Assembly: GCA_013396655.1 (NCBI GenBank)
Contig: WBMV01005958.1
Location: 1,421,128 to 1,485,127, forward strand
From: Campylorhamphus procurvoides
Taxonomy: Eukaryota > Chordata > Aves > Passeriformes > Dendrocolaptidae
Length of the DNA: 64,000 bases
Reading direction: 5' to 3'
How positions within the stretch are numbered: position 1 is the first letter of the stretch; each line of letters begins with the position of its first letter. The notes below the pieces were generated by a model. The model had not been told where the DNA came from, did not search any database, and saw nothing but the letters and a program-made list of their open reading frames with translations. Made by a program: the position numbers and the translations under genes. Shown piece after piece: positions 1 to 15,000 of this stretch.

Positions 1-742
1 AACAGGTCTCTTTGGGAACTAGATCCACAGAATCCCATCCCCAGCGTGCAGATGACTGGAGCATTTTTTGACATTCCCCCCACCCCACCCCATGCCTAAA
101 ATCTCAAATAAAACAGTTGTTGAGAGCATTAAAACACTCCTGCCAGAGGCAGACACAGTCCCTGCTCAGTGGTGCAGGGTGGCAGTGGTGCCACATCATC
201 CTGAACACAAAGCAGCAGAAATGTCTCTGGCACAGACCACAGGGAGGTATCTCAGTCGCGGTGTGAAAGCCTCACAGTGCTCTCCCTGCTCCTCCAGTTT
301 GGACCGTGCTCACACACGAAACACCGCTCAGCTTTTAGGTCTAGTAACCATAAAAACCACATGGTCAAAGAAATAAATTACTGGAGCGGGAAAAGCCACG
401 GTCCTGGATTATTGAATCCCTTTCCAGCGCTTCGAGTGCTGAAATACTTCCCGTCGCATCCAGAAACGCACCTCGCGTGGTTTTTGGGTTTTCCCTTTCC
501 CTCCCTTTACTTCTGGCACGCTGCAGGTTCGAAGGACGCGGCTGCCAGAAGGGAAACGCACTGGGGAAGGGCCGGGGCCGTTCGGGGAGGAGGCTGCCAG
601 ACACAACCAGGCGGTGAGAGGAGGCTCTCACCGTGACCCACCGGCGCCCAAAAGCGCCGCACCGGGGTGGGGGGACATGTCGAGACCGGCACAGCTCCCG
701 GTGCGGGGAGCGGCGGCGGGACGGGCCGCAAAAGGAGAGACC
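1..742. other. GINS1 upstream flank, no gene recognised
   Basis: GC content rises steadily from about position 450 toward the GINS1 first exon, as expected for a CpG-rich promoter. I checked both strands for a divergent neighbour; from memory, human ABHD12 is transcribed away from GINS1. I saw no recognisable ABHD12 first exon. If present, it is in the N gap or outside the window. Open frames here are short and do not resemble known proteins. Confidence 0.6.
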
Positions 743-900
743 CCGCATCCCCACGGCCCCGCATCCTCACGGCACGGTATCCCCACGGCAAGGCACCGCC
801 CCACGGCCCCGCATCCCCATGGCCCCGCATCCCCACGGCACGGCATCCCCATGGCCCCGCATCCCCACGGGCCCGCCCCACGGACCCGCCCTCGCATGGA
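743..900. repeat. GC-rich minisatellite (CCCCACGGCCCCGCAT-like unit)
   Basis: About ten imperfect copies of a 15-17 bp unit built from 'CCCCACGG' and 'CCCCGCATC' run head to tail, with variants such as CCCCATGG. The array ends directly at the N run that hides the GINS1 transcription start. Several short frames read through it, giving repetitive peptides, but these are a by-product of the repeat and not genes. Confidence 0.8.
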
Positions 901-903
901 CCC

Positions 904-1093
904 NNNNNNNNNNNNNNNNNNNNNNNNNNNNNNNNNNNNNNNNNNNNNNNNNNNNNNNNNNNNNNNNNNNNNNNNNNNNNNNNNNNNNNNNNNNNNNNNN
1001 NNNNNNNNNNNNNNNNNNNNNNNNNNNNNNNNNNNNNNNNNNNNNNNNNNNNNNNNNNNNNNNNNNNNNNNNNNNNNNNNNNNNNNNNNNNNN
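904..1093. other. assembly gap (190 N) over GINS1 exon 1
   Basis: A run of 190 N. By comparison with the family, it hides the GINS1 start codon, about the first 11 residues and probably the core promoter. The true length is unknown. Confidence 0.95.
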
Positions 1094-3767
<2,674 letters not shown>

Positions 3768-4127
3768 GTGTGCAGGACAGGAGGGACAACTCTTGCTTGG
3801 TGGCCTGCCCACAGTGGGGATGGAACTCTGGTGTGTGCAGGACTTCAGACACCTCAGCATTTCTGCAGTGGCACCCAGCCACTCCTGCTAACAGCCTTTG
3901 ATGCCTTACCTGAAGATCAGCCCTGTATTATGCAAACCACATTGGCCAGCTCTTTGTGAGCAAAGGGTGCATACTGGTAATGTAACAACTGGGGGGCTGG
4001 TTTACCAAGCCCCATATCTACAACCAGGGTTTGTGAATGCAATTTGTTTGAAGTAGTTCTTTGTTCATATGGGAGTAAGACACCAACTGTCTGAGCTCTG
4101 GAAGGCAGAAAAGCTCCTTGGTTGCAA

Positions 4128-4133
4128 AATAAA
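4128..4133 (+). terminator. GINS1 polyadenylation signal AATAAA
   Basis: A canonical AATAAA lies about 360 bases after the GINS1 stop, on the same strand, giving a short 3'UTR. It is the first canonical hexamer downstream of the stop. Confidence 0.65.
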
Positions 4134-4149
4134 GAACTGCTTCAGCCTT

Positions 4150-5590
4150 CAGTCTAGTGGGTTTTAAGAGTTAATGTGTTCATTAAGCGCTCTGATCTGG
4201 CTCTCTAGCCAAACCCATCTTGACCCTGGAGTGTGATGGTTATTTAAGTGTCTCAGTGGAACTGCTCCTCCAAGTGTCAGATAAAGCTGTGCAAGCCTCT
4301 TTCCAGGATTAGACATGAAGCCTTGTCTCCCATCAGAGAATTATAAAATGTTTCTTGAGATGCTGTGTGAATGAGCACTGCAGTCTGGGTTTTTCCCAAC
4401 ATGTTTGGGCTTCCCCAAGCACTGGTCTGGCAAGACCTAGGGACTGTTTGGAGTCGGGATGGGAAAGGGAGCAGAGGGTTTTAAGGATTCCAGTTAGCAC
4501 AAAACCAGAACAAGGCTGGAGAGCTGCTTTCCCTGTCTGGTTTTCCTCATGGAGCTGCTCACTCTTGAGTAGTGGCTGAGAGGACACTTGCAAAAACATC
4601 ACCCCTAAGTAAGACTAGAAGTTTGCTTAGTCCCCATTTCAGTCTGGACCTGAAAAAGCAAAGGAACAGGATAAATGCCTGGGCTGGTATTGCGTTGCTC
4701 TCCCACCCTCAGCCAAGGAACCTCCCTGAGCTAGTCCACACCCTCTGCGGGGCTTCCCTCCACGTAATAGCCCAGCTTCACCATGTGACCTGTGTAATCA
4801 GGGCTGCCCCGAGGGCAAAGAGGAGTGTCAACTGTCATGCATCAGGGCAAAAAAATTACTGCTAAACCAAGGAGGCCTCCTCAGTCACAGCCTCCAGCCA
4901 CCTTAGAGCACTGCCTCAGCTCACAGCCAATCTATCCCCTTTTGTTCCTGAACCAACAACAGCTTGAACTATTTTTAAGCCCTCTTTGTATTGACTTTGT
5001 CCAGCCTCTGCACTGGTAGCCTGAAGTAACAAGGCTTGTCTAGTCTCTCGTACAGTAGTCTCCATAGCCCCCAAAATCCTAGCAGTCCTTTCACAGCTAG
5101 TGGCAACCACAGCCCCTATGTAAATATCCTCTGGATAAAGCAAGGCAGGGGCACCTGGGCAACAATGCACCTTCCATGCAGAGGATAACACCCTGGTCAG
5201 ATCAATAAATTTGGTATTTGCTGATGTGAATACCTGGCCTTTTAGACAACTTACTTTGGCAATAGCAGTACTCACTGCCAGTGTGTAAAAGCCACCAAGG
5301 AAGGCAAGAGGACACAGTTCACTTATGTCACCTCTGAGGTATGGTGCTAAGTAGGGGTCATCAACCCTGCCCTGAGCCTTGGAGGCTGAAACTGAATGAA
5401 GGCTCTTCCCTCAGCCTCTCTGTCCTGCTTGCTGCAGAGGCAACAATCTGGTTGGTTTTGGATACTAGGCTCAGGCTTTAGGAGGGCCAGAGTCTCCTAG
5501 AGCCCAAGAGGACCTCTAGGGAATAGAAGTTCAGCAACAGCTGGGGAAGGTTACTGAAATACAGAGCAGACTGGAGATGCTGCAATATTA
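4150..5590. other. intergenic region between convergent GINS1 and NINL
   Basis: No exon, RNA gene or repeat family was recognised on either strand. Short open frames are uninformative. The right end may hold the NINL 3'UTR: an ATTAAA-type signal for the minus strand lies at 5594-5599, about 415 bases past the NINL stop. Confidence 0.5.
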
Positions 5591-5593
5591 CTT

Positions 5594-5599
5594 TTTAAT
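5594..5599 (-). terminator. candidate NINL polyadenylation signal (ATTAAA)
   Basis: TTTAAT on the plus strand reads ATTAAA on the minus strand, about 415 bases beyond the NINL stop codon. This is the common variant hexamer. No better signal was noticed between it and the stop. Confidence 0.35.
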
Positions 5600-6014
5600 G
5601 CACAGCACAGCTCTCCTGCTTGGAGTGACCCAGGCACAGCGACCTGCAAGCCTGTCTGCCCTGGCTTTGCAGCCATAACAGTGGCCCCAACATCAGCCCT
5701 CCACAGAGAGGGAGCATCTGCATCACCACCAAACACTGCTGGAGTTCAATGAAATCCTGTGGGATGGCTGTCTCAAGACAGACTTGACTTGTAACAGCAC
5801 ACTCTGCCACTGAGAAAGGCACCAAAGCCAGTGCTTTCAGTTGAAAAATTCAGCTATCCACAGGATGAACTTCCTGAAAGGTCTGGGTTCTCCATTTGCT
5901 ACACAGGAACATCCTGGTAAGACCAGAGAGGACAAGGCTGATTTTTCAACCCACCCATACCTCCCCTTCTGCACCTGACCAACCAGGGGCAGGACTGCCA
6001 CTGCAGGTGTCCCA

Positions 6015-9000
6015 TCACCCACTCAGAGATGCTGGTGTGATTTTTCCAATAAGCTGCTTCAGAGCTGAGGCTTGCTCCTCCAACAGCTGGTTCTTCTCCT
6101 CTGTGCTCTTCTGCTTCAGCTCAGCAGCCTGCAGGGCCATTGCAAACCGCCTGTTCTCCCCACGGAGGTCTTCGATCAGCAGTTTGTTCCTGGAGAGTTG
6201 GGCCTACAGCAGGGACAGGAGGCTTCAGGTTCAGCATCCCCTGTAAGCGTACTGGATAGGTAGGAACACACAGCACTAACCCCTCCTGCACTCACCTGGG
6301 CGTCTCTGAGCTGAGCTGCCCTCTCTGCCAGCACAGCTTCAGCACTCCTCAGGCTGTGTTCCAGCCCCTCTGCCTGCTCCACAGCTGCCTGCAGCAGATG
6401 CTCATGTTCCTTCTGCAGTGAGCAAGAAAGGTTGTCCTTGGGTTGTCCCAGCACTCACCTGGCCTCTACTCATCTGGCCCACAGAGTTCCCCAGAGCCCT
6501 GTTCACAGACCTTCACACTCCTTGAAGGAGAGCAGGGAGGGGGCATCAGCTGAGGTGCAGGATACAAAGAGCATTGGGAGAGATGTCTAGAGCAGTACAA
6601 CCTTCCCTAGATCTGCACCCAACCAGTTTTAAGACAAAGCACAGATTTTATAGCAATGTTTTTTACAAAAGCAAGCCAATGGCCTCCCCTCTCCCAGACA
6701 TATCCAGAAAAGCCCAGGGAGACACAGCTTCCATGGATGCATTTTTTGTGTCTGCTCATTATAATTCCTTAGGTTATAATTTGTTTTATCTTTGCCCAGT
6801 TTGTCACAAGACAAACTCACAAAACCCCAACACCTCATTGCCCAGTGCCCTAGAGATAAAACCACCCCACTCTGTGCAGGCTACAACTCCACAAAGGGCT
6901 CAAACTCTTTTTTCCAGTCTGAGCTAATAGACTCTCCCTGGATAACTCCTGCTCCTCTAGGCACAAGGTAGATACCTGGTCTGTGGTTCAGATTAGAGTG
7001 GGGAGGGCTCCTGTTTAAGTGCAGGGCAGTGACTGGGTTCATGAGGAATTAAAGTTGTAGCTGAATTTGAAGGTAAGTGCATTTTCCATGTGGGTCCTTT
7101 ATATATAGCATCTTTACCCAAACTCTGGTGGCTTCACCCACAGCTCCCTTCCAGGCTGCCAGGATAGCAGTGTTCCCTTCACAGTACCCTTGACTGAGCT
7201 CCCACAATTACCTGCTTACCTGGGTCCTGACCAGCTGCCTACATGTTTGCTCAGCCTGCTGGTGGAGGCTTTCCTGGAGCTGCCGAGTCTTGCACTGTTC
7301 CTCTCTCAAGGTGGTTTGCAGTTGCTCAAACTGCTTCTTTGGCACCATGTTGTTTATCTGGGCCTTGGCCTGCTGCACCTGCAGAGCTTGCTGGGTCTGG
7401 GCCAGGCTCAGGCTTGCTTTGGCTTCTAAAAGCTGTAACACAGACAGGTCAATAGCTGGTTACAGCTTTAAGCCAACAATGGGACAGGCCCAGGGTGTGT
7501 TGTGGCTGAGAGGAGAGGTTAGGTTGCATGCTCTGCCCTCACACCAGCATGGCCACAGCAGAGCAGAAGGACCATGGGAGTGGTGCTTACTGGGCAGCCT
7601 GCAAAGCAAGGGAGTGAGAGCACAGAGAGCTGCAGAAGGATAAAGAGGATCTCTTTGCTGAGAGATGCTCCCCTTGCTGAGCAGCGAGGAGCAGGAGTTG
7701 CTGGAAGGCTCCTCTGGAAGGAAATCCCAGCACCAAGGGCCCCAGTGGCAAGAGACAGAGGGGGCTGCTCACCTGGGTTCTTAGATACCTCCCAGGCAAG
7801 CTGGGATGTACTACATGTCCTGTACTACATGTCCTCTGCTTCCTGCCACCAAAAGGCAAACATGGTACTGGGAAGCAGGTCTGGTACAACTTTGCACTAG
7901 GGCTACCTAGGGGTGGCTGGCATGGGTAAGCTGTACTTTGCATAGTCCCTGAGCCTGTTCACAGGATAGAATGCAGGAGAGGGGTAGTAACACATCTGAA
8001 GGTTTCTCATACTGGCTTTCCTCTCTCATTCCTCCTGGTGATCCTAGTTCCTCTGCTCTGATCACCTTGTTTCCCTTCCCTCAGACAAGGCCTCTCTGGC
8101 TGCTGTCATCCCTGCCCAACCCCTACCCGATCCTGCCACTCCACCAGTTCCTCTGTCAGCTGAGTCATGGGGAACCACAGGCCCTGGCCCCACTGTGTGA
8201 GCCACCTGCACTCAGCCTCCATCCCTTATGCCCAGCCAGCCTGCACAGGACAAGGACAGGGGACATCACAGGTGGCAGGGACCTGTCTCCAGCTGCACCT
8301 GAACTGGCTTCAGACATATTTGAGCAGAAGGGAGAGTCCTTTGTCCCCCACAAAGAGGAAGAAGACAAGTTTTTTCTGACTGGAAAAAGTGTCCCATACA
8401 GCCCCAAGCAGGGGGGGCAGGCTGCCACCAAGTGAGGGACACCCACCTTCTCCTGAGAGGCCTTAAGCTGTTGTTGGAGCAGCTCCATCTCCATCCAACA
8501 TGTTGCATGCTTCTGGTGATGCTCCAGCCCTGCAGCCACCTCTGCTCCTCGTAGCCAGTCAGCCCTGGTAAGCCTCTGGCTCTGCAGTTGGGCAGTGCCA
8601 GGGCCAGCACCGTGACCAGCCTTGTCCCCAGTGAGTTCACAGCCCAGCTGATGCATCTTGACATTGGGGTGGGAGACCTCCTCCTTGTTCTTCTCACTCT
8701 AGAAAAGGTTCAGAAAAAAAAAAAAACAAATGCACAGAAGCTTGGCATGGGAATAAAGGCAAGAGACTTAACCTGTCCCACACTGCCCCCAGTGGGTTCC
8801 CACACAGGAACAGTGCTGATGGCTCCAGAGCCTTGTGGGCACTTGGGACAAGTGGTCTCATGTCCCAGCGTGACCAATGCCGAGTGGCACAACATTCCTA
8901 GGTAAGGAAACCCACACAGGTGACAGCCCTAGGTCACTGAGGGGGAAGGAGGACACATGACTGTACAGCTGTGTAACAGAAATATTGAGATTGGTAAGAA

Positions 9001-12000
9001 TATGGAAATGTGTCCGTGTGCATATGTGAAAGTACAGACAAAAAAGCAGAACAGGGGCTAGAAGAGCAGCCTGCATTGACATTAAAGGGCACCAACCCCC
9101 AGGTGTTACTCTTGGGACACCTTCTCCAGCAGTAATGCTCAAGGTGCAGTTTCTGAACAATGGTCTGACCAGACCACAGCAGAGACAATGTCAGCAAGCC
9201 TACATCTAACAGTAGGGTGGCAAGATCCCATTCCTCTGCTATCCTCCCAAGAAAATGGGCGACTTCAAAGGAGAAGAGGCAGGCAATGAGCAGCAGGTTA
9301 TTGGAAGCTGAAGCCAGCAAGGGCCAGCAAATACCACCCTGTTGCAGCTGACAGCCCTGAAGGGTACAAAAGATGTGCAAAAAACCAGCTTGTGGTTCCA
9401 AATCATGAGGCATCCCAGGAACAGAGCGGGAAACTTAAAAGCCTGCCACCCTCATTTATGTGGCACACAAGAAATCCTGACAGGCCTTGTGTGCATACAT
9501 GTCCAAAGGCCTGTGAGCTTGTGGGTTTGAGACTGGGAGTGTGCAAAATCTATGGGAGAAAGACTGCAAGTAGGTAAAGTCAACCTCATTAGAGAGTTTG
9601 TAGTAACACTTTCCCTTCTGTAAGATCTTCACTGGCATTTGTCACACAGGTTTTTCCTACTTGACAAGTTATACAATGAAGCTGGTTCTTCAAAGCAGGA
9701 TTGGGTTTGACTGTTTGAAACAAACATTTTTATTCTCCTCTATGAGCACGTGCAGCTTTTGTCCTCCCAAATCCTTCAGCCAAGAGCCTGTCAGTGTTAC
9801 TGGCCTCTTACCAACGCTGTTAACTCTGCTATTTCAGACAGCTTCTCCATACTCTCTCTGCCCAGCTTGCCTACAGGTTTCCTGTTGAGAAGAAGGATAT
9901 GATCAGCTTCAGGCCAGAGAGCAGCAAACCACAGCTCCCCAGAAGAGGGCCCTGTTTTGGGTAGTCCTACATCTGGTTTTGGCCTGCAAAAGGAAGCAAA
10001 GCCAAGCCAGAACAGATATGGTCCTGAATTGATTCAGGAGGGAGTCAGGTGTCTCTGCCCCAACAGGTGACTCAGCCCAGCCAAGGGCAGACAGCTGGGG
10101 ACATCCAAAGCTCTGCAACACCATCAGAGGCCTAAAAATTAAGAGATGGAGAACAGTGGGAGAGACAGATTAGCAGACTCTTGGGATCATCCACACTAGA
10201 GGTCTCTCTCTCCTCAGATTTATGGCTCAGTGCATGACCTCAGTACCTATCTCAAGTTTCCTAAGGCAGCAACAGGCCACTGGCCAAAACATTTGTGTAG
10301 CAAAGAAGCCCATCCCTTCCTCTCACACAGACCCATCTCCACAGCCTTCCCCAAACCTGGCTCTGGCCCGTGTTCTGGTCAAGCCCATCTCAGCACTGGC
10401 TGCTTATGTGTGGAGCAAAGGGTGTGTGAGTACTGGCTTGCTCAGAAATAAGAAAATAGAAGGCACATTGAGCCATCTGAAATACAGGAAATGCACCTGA
10501 GTGGCTGCTCCTTTTATCCACCCATTTGCCAGCCTCCTGTAGCTGGGTGTTCTCTTATAGTCTATGGCACTGTATGTGGGATGCACAGGAGCTGTGTGAG
10601 GAAGTTCTTCCTCTCTTCTCAAAGTAACAGGGACTAGTGCATGGGCTGTGTAGCCTTTGCTCAGCCTGCTTGGCAGGGCACCCCTCACAGCAGCTGCTTG
10701 CTCATTTTTACACCAGAATGCACACATTGTGCTTCCTGTGGCATCTCCAACAGCCATGTACAAGCCAGAGGAGATGAGTGTGTAGTCAGCCACAGCCACA
10801 TGAGAACATCCCACCTGCATGACCACACTCCCATGGTTAGTAAATGATGTAACACAGCTTTTGTTTCATAGCCTACTTCATGTTACTATTGGCATAGTAA
10901 AAAGACAGAACACAGTTACTGTTAGTAGCTGCACTATCCTGTTGTTAAGCAGCCCTGTCTTTCACAAGGCATCTCCTTTTCTTTTGCAGCAACAGCAAAC
11001 TGCCTTTGCACTAAAACCTGACACCCCCTTGAGCTCTGGCTTCATTTTCCAACCACTATACAACATCTCTGAGCTGCACCAGCTCCAGTTTCAACCTGCT
11101 CCTTACCTCACCAGCTCCATTTTAAGTGCCTGAATGTCATGTTTCCTCCTATGCTGCTACAGCACCCTGTCTCCCAGAGCCTTTTTTCTCTTCTCCTTGC
11201 CCTTCAGATCAAGTCTGTCTACATCCTGAGATGCTGCTCTGTCTGCTGTGAGAAAGCAAACCATTTAACTTTGCTCTGCCTCCTTCCAAGGCACATTCTC
11301 TTGTCTATCAAGGTTCCATTTCTTCCTGTTAAATGCTTTCCGCTTTGGCTCCAGCTTCTAGACTGAGCAGGCCATTTGCTGCAACATCTGCACTGTCTGC
11401 ACTGGTTCATCCATCATGCAATTTTTCACTACTTCTCTGCTTCTTCGCTGTTGAAGTTGCAACAGGAGATTTTGGTCTACCTGCTCATCTGAGTTTTGGG
11501 GACCTGCTCCTTTCTCCCCACAGGACAGGTCTCTAGATACCCTGCCCCTTGCAACACCAGAGCCTTCAGCTCCATGGACTTTGCATTACTCCCATTTCAT
11601 CCTAGTGCCTTTTTCATCTTTATCTACTCAAGCATCTCACACATCTCGCCTTGTTTCTTACTAATCTTCTCATACAACTTTAGCTGCCTCTGCTGCCACA
11701 GGGACTGTGTCTTTTTCCTTATGCTTCCACTGCTGCCGCTCCTGGGCACTCTGCTCTTGAAGGTCTCACCTTGGAGCCTTTTTCATTGGGTAATCACCTT
11801 CTCTCACACCCACGGTGCTGCAATAAAGCCTTACAGCTGTCCTTATGCTGGCATTCACTCCATGGCAACTCTTGGTTATGCTCAACCTCTGCATCTTTTC
11901 TAACGATAAAAAACATTTTGCTGGCCTGGGCTTGACAACACAGCTTGAAAACCTCAGCCAGCCCCAGAATGTACATTTACTGGAGATGTAACACAAAGTT

Positions 12001-15000
12001 TTCTTTATGTTGCAAAGTCAAGGCAAGTAAAACTTTACAGAAAGTTCCCACATTGTTCTGCACTTCTCAAAGACTCACACCCATCACAACTTTTCCAATA
12101 ACTCAGAAAGCTCCCCACTGTAGTCAGTCCATTCACCAGAGACAGTGGTAACACAGCTTAAAAGCCTTATATTCCTGTTATTTGGGTTTGTTTCCCTTGT
12201 GTATCACAGACTTCAGCCAAGTAATCTCCTTTCTCTCTCATCTACTCCTTATCTCAACACTAAAAGAGGGACAATGATCAAGCAAAATCCTCTGCTTGCA
12301 TATTGCCAAGGGGAACTCTGCTCCTAAAGGGAGGCACAGCAGGGAAGAGACAGAAGGAAAGCCTAGGGACAGTGGTGGGGTGTGCTGGAAGGCAGGAAGG
12401 AGCAGGCATGGACAGGCAGTTTCCAGCCAATTCCTCTCCAGTCTCCTCTGCAAGGCCATTCTGGCCCCGGGGGATGTTGCAGAACTGGAACTACAAGCAT
12501 AGGAAATGAAGATAAACAGTCATTTAGTGACAACCTCACTCTTTCACAAGCCAGTCTGTTTTGGCTATATAGAGAAATTTAAGACATTTTTTGCTGCTTT
12601 TAAGATAGCAAGTTGTGATGATCTAGCAAGGCAGGTTTGCTGAAGGACTGAGAAAGAGAGATAATAAGAAAACACTAATGAAAGATTTCATATCTCAGTA
12701 TTTTGAGATACAGTCTTTGCTGGGCACTGCCTCTGACACAATCTTGTAGAACATGCAGGCAAACTTAAAGTCTTGAAATAAAAGCACTCATGCAAGGGGA
12801 GTTTAGATGTCTCGCTTTGAACAGCTGCAGCCCTGCAATGCTGTCCAGATTTTCTTCCAAATCAAAGCAGCCCTCCAGCCTCGTGAGAAATCAACACAAC
12901 CTACTCTGGTATGAGCAGGGGATGCACCTCCAATCTCCTGCTTAGCCCCAGAAAAAGAACCATACCAGACCTCAGGCTCAATCTGTCCCTGCGCTGCTGC
13001 ATCCTCAGCAATTCTCCCTCTTGGTCCAGCTGCTGCCCTGGATGGCAAATGTCTTCAGTGTGGTGCTGTTCCACCCTGGCCTGCTCCACCTCAAACCTCT
13101 CCTCCAGCTCCAGACTCCACATACATTTTTGCTCTTTCAGGTTATTAATTACAGCCCAGTACTTTGCAACTGTTTCTTCCAGGTCTCTCTTCTGGTCTTC
13201 CATCTTGCGCATCTCAGCCTTGAAGCTTTCCTCACTGTCCTTCCTCTCTCTCTCAAAGTTTTTCTCCATTAACTTTAGTTCTTCCTCATAATAGTTTATC
13301 TGTTGGAAGGAGATAGGATTTGGATATTAGCACCATCTCCTGAGAGCTCCCTTCTCCTCCATTAGCTCAAAGTCAGATTGATCTATTGGTCCCTCTCAAT
13401 AACCCTATTCAGGCAGTTCTCGTCCCTGCCCTAAGCTGGACTTAGGGCAACGATCAGTCTCACGCAGCAGCTTCCAACAGGCAGGCACCAGTGGGTCCCA
13501 TTTCTTGCCAGCAAGCACCACAGTTCTCCCCTTTCTCCTTGTTTGCAAGGAACACCAGAGAGGAGATGGGAGAGGCCAGGGCATCACCTGCCACTGCTTC
13601 TCACATCCTTCCTCCACTGCAGAGTGATCCCTTCTCAAGATGTGGTGGTGAGTAGCTGCTGCTCCCCCCAGTTCCCCTGTAAACACCAGAAACTCCAAAA
13701 TTTGATGCGCACAAAAGCAGGACTGTGAACCAGGCAGAAGATCTGTAAGCAGCTTTGTGCTCCTTGAATGGGCAGTTTAGAATTTACTCTCACAGTGCTG
13801 CAACAGGAGCCCAGCAAGCATCACTGACCCCTCAGTTCAGCAGCAAAAAGAGGAGTAAATGTGGAAAGTGAAGCCTCTCACATGAGCACTCATGGCTATC
13901 TAAAGAGGGCTGGGCTCTCACTGTCACCTTAGGGCAAGCATGTTAAAGTGTGCCACAAGCCCAGGGTGAGAGGGCTCTGATAAGTCCCATGCCCTCAGGA
14001 GACACCTGACTGCTTCTCTTCTTGGTCCTGTTGTTGGTTTTACTGTGACAGCAACACTGAGTAATCTCTGCTTCCCCAGAAGACCCACACAAACATTTTG
14101 CAAGCTGACAGTGATTTCCACAAAGCATTTGCTAGCCAGTGAGAGCTCCAAATCCTCCTACCAGCTAAGGTGGGCTGGAGAAGCATATGGAATAACCCCA
14201 GCCAAGTGATGAGGTACCATCCTGCTCTACAGCCTGAACACTCTCTCCACCAAGGCTCCTGGAGCAGATGCCTCATCAGTCATGCTGTAGCAGTTGTGCT
14301 TACCAAGAAGTCAGGACATCTCCCCGCACCCTGCTCACCTTGGTTTCCAGCTGCACCTTCAGGTCCTGCAGCTGCTCTTGGAGCTGTTCCACTGAGAGTG
14401 ACATCTCTGTATGTACAGAAGTAGGAATGAGAGGGCCTGGAGAGGAGCCCTGTAAGGACAGGCCTACAAGACAGGACTGATCACAATGGCTGCAGCTTTA
14501 TCCAGTCAAGTCCATACAACCCCAAAAGATGGAGATTCCCTATCTATCTGGCAACAAGTCCCAGGGCTGCATCACCCTTTTAGGCCAGAAGTCTTATCTA
14601 ATGCTCACCTTAAATCTCCCAACCCACCATTTGGTAGGCTACTTCCTCTTTATTATACTGTGTTTCCTCAACAACCTCAACAGTGAAAATGTGTCTGTTC
14701 ACTCCTACCTGCCTAGTCACCAGCTCTCGAGCTGGAAAAGCCTCCTTTCCTCCATCTCCCTCCTCCCACCACCCATCTTCCCCTTCTTCCCTCCCATGAC
14801 TGCCCAGAACCAAAACTGGAAGCAGTAGCTCAGGCACAACAAGCCACCCCACATTCCCATGTAAACTTCAATAGGGAGGGAACTTTGCTCTTGCCGGGAA
14901 GATGGAGAGGCACTGAATCCTCGGGCACATTACCTCTTGCTGGCAGCCCTGTCTCCGCCCTGTTCTCCTGGAGTTGGAGGTGCAGCCTTTGCAGCTCCCT

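Noticed and set aside
8934..9413. A 159-codon minus-strand open frame in the NINL intron
   Set aside because: The composition is hydrophobic and irregular, with no domain, no coiled coil and no phase-compatible splice sites to NINL exons.
11040..11090. LELVQLRDVV then stop then WLEN on the minus strand, similar to the NINL segment LLHLEDVVRALE
   Set aside because: It lies after, not before, the candidate relic it should precede, has an in-frame stop, and coil-like matches are easily produced by purine-rich sequence.
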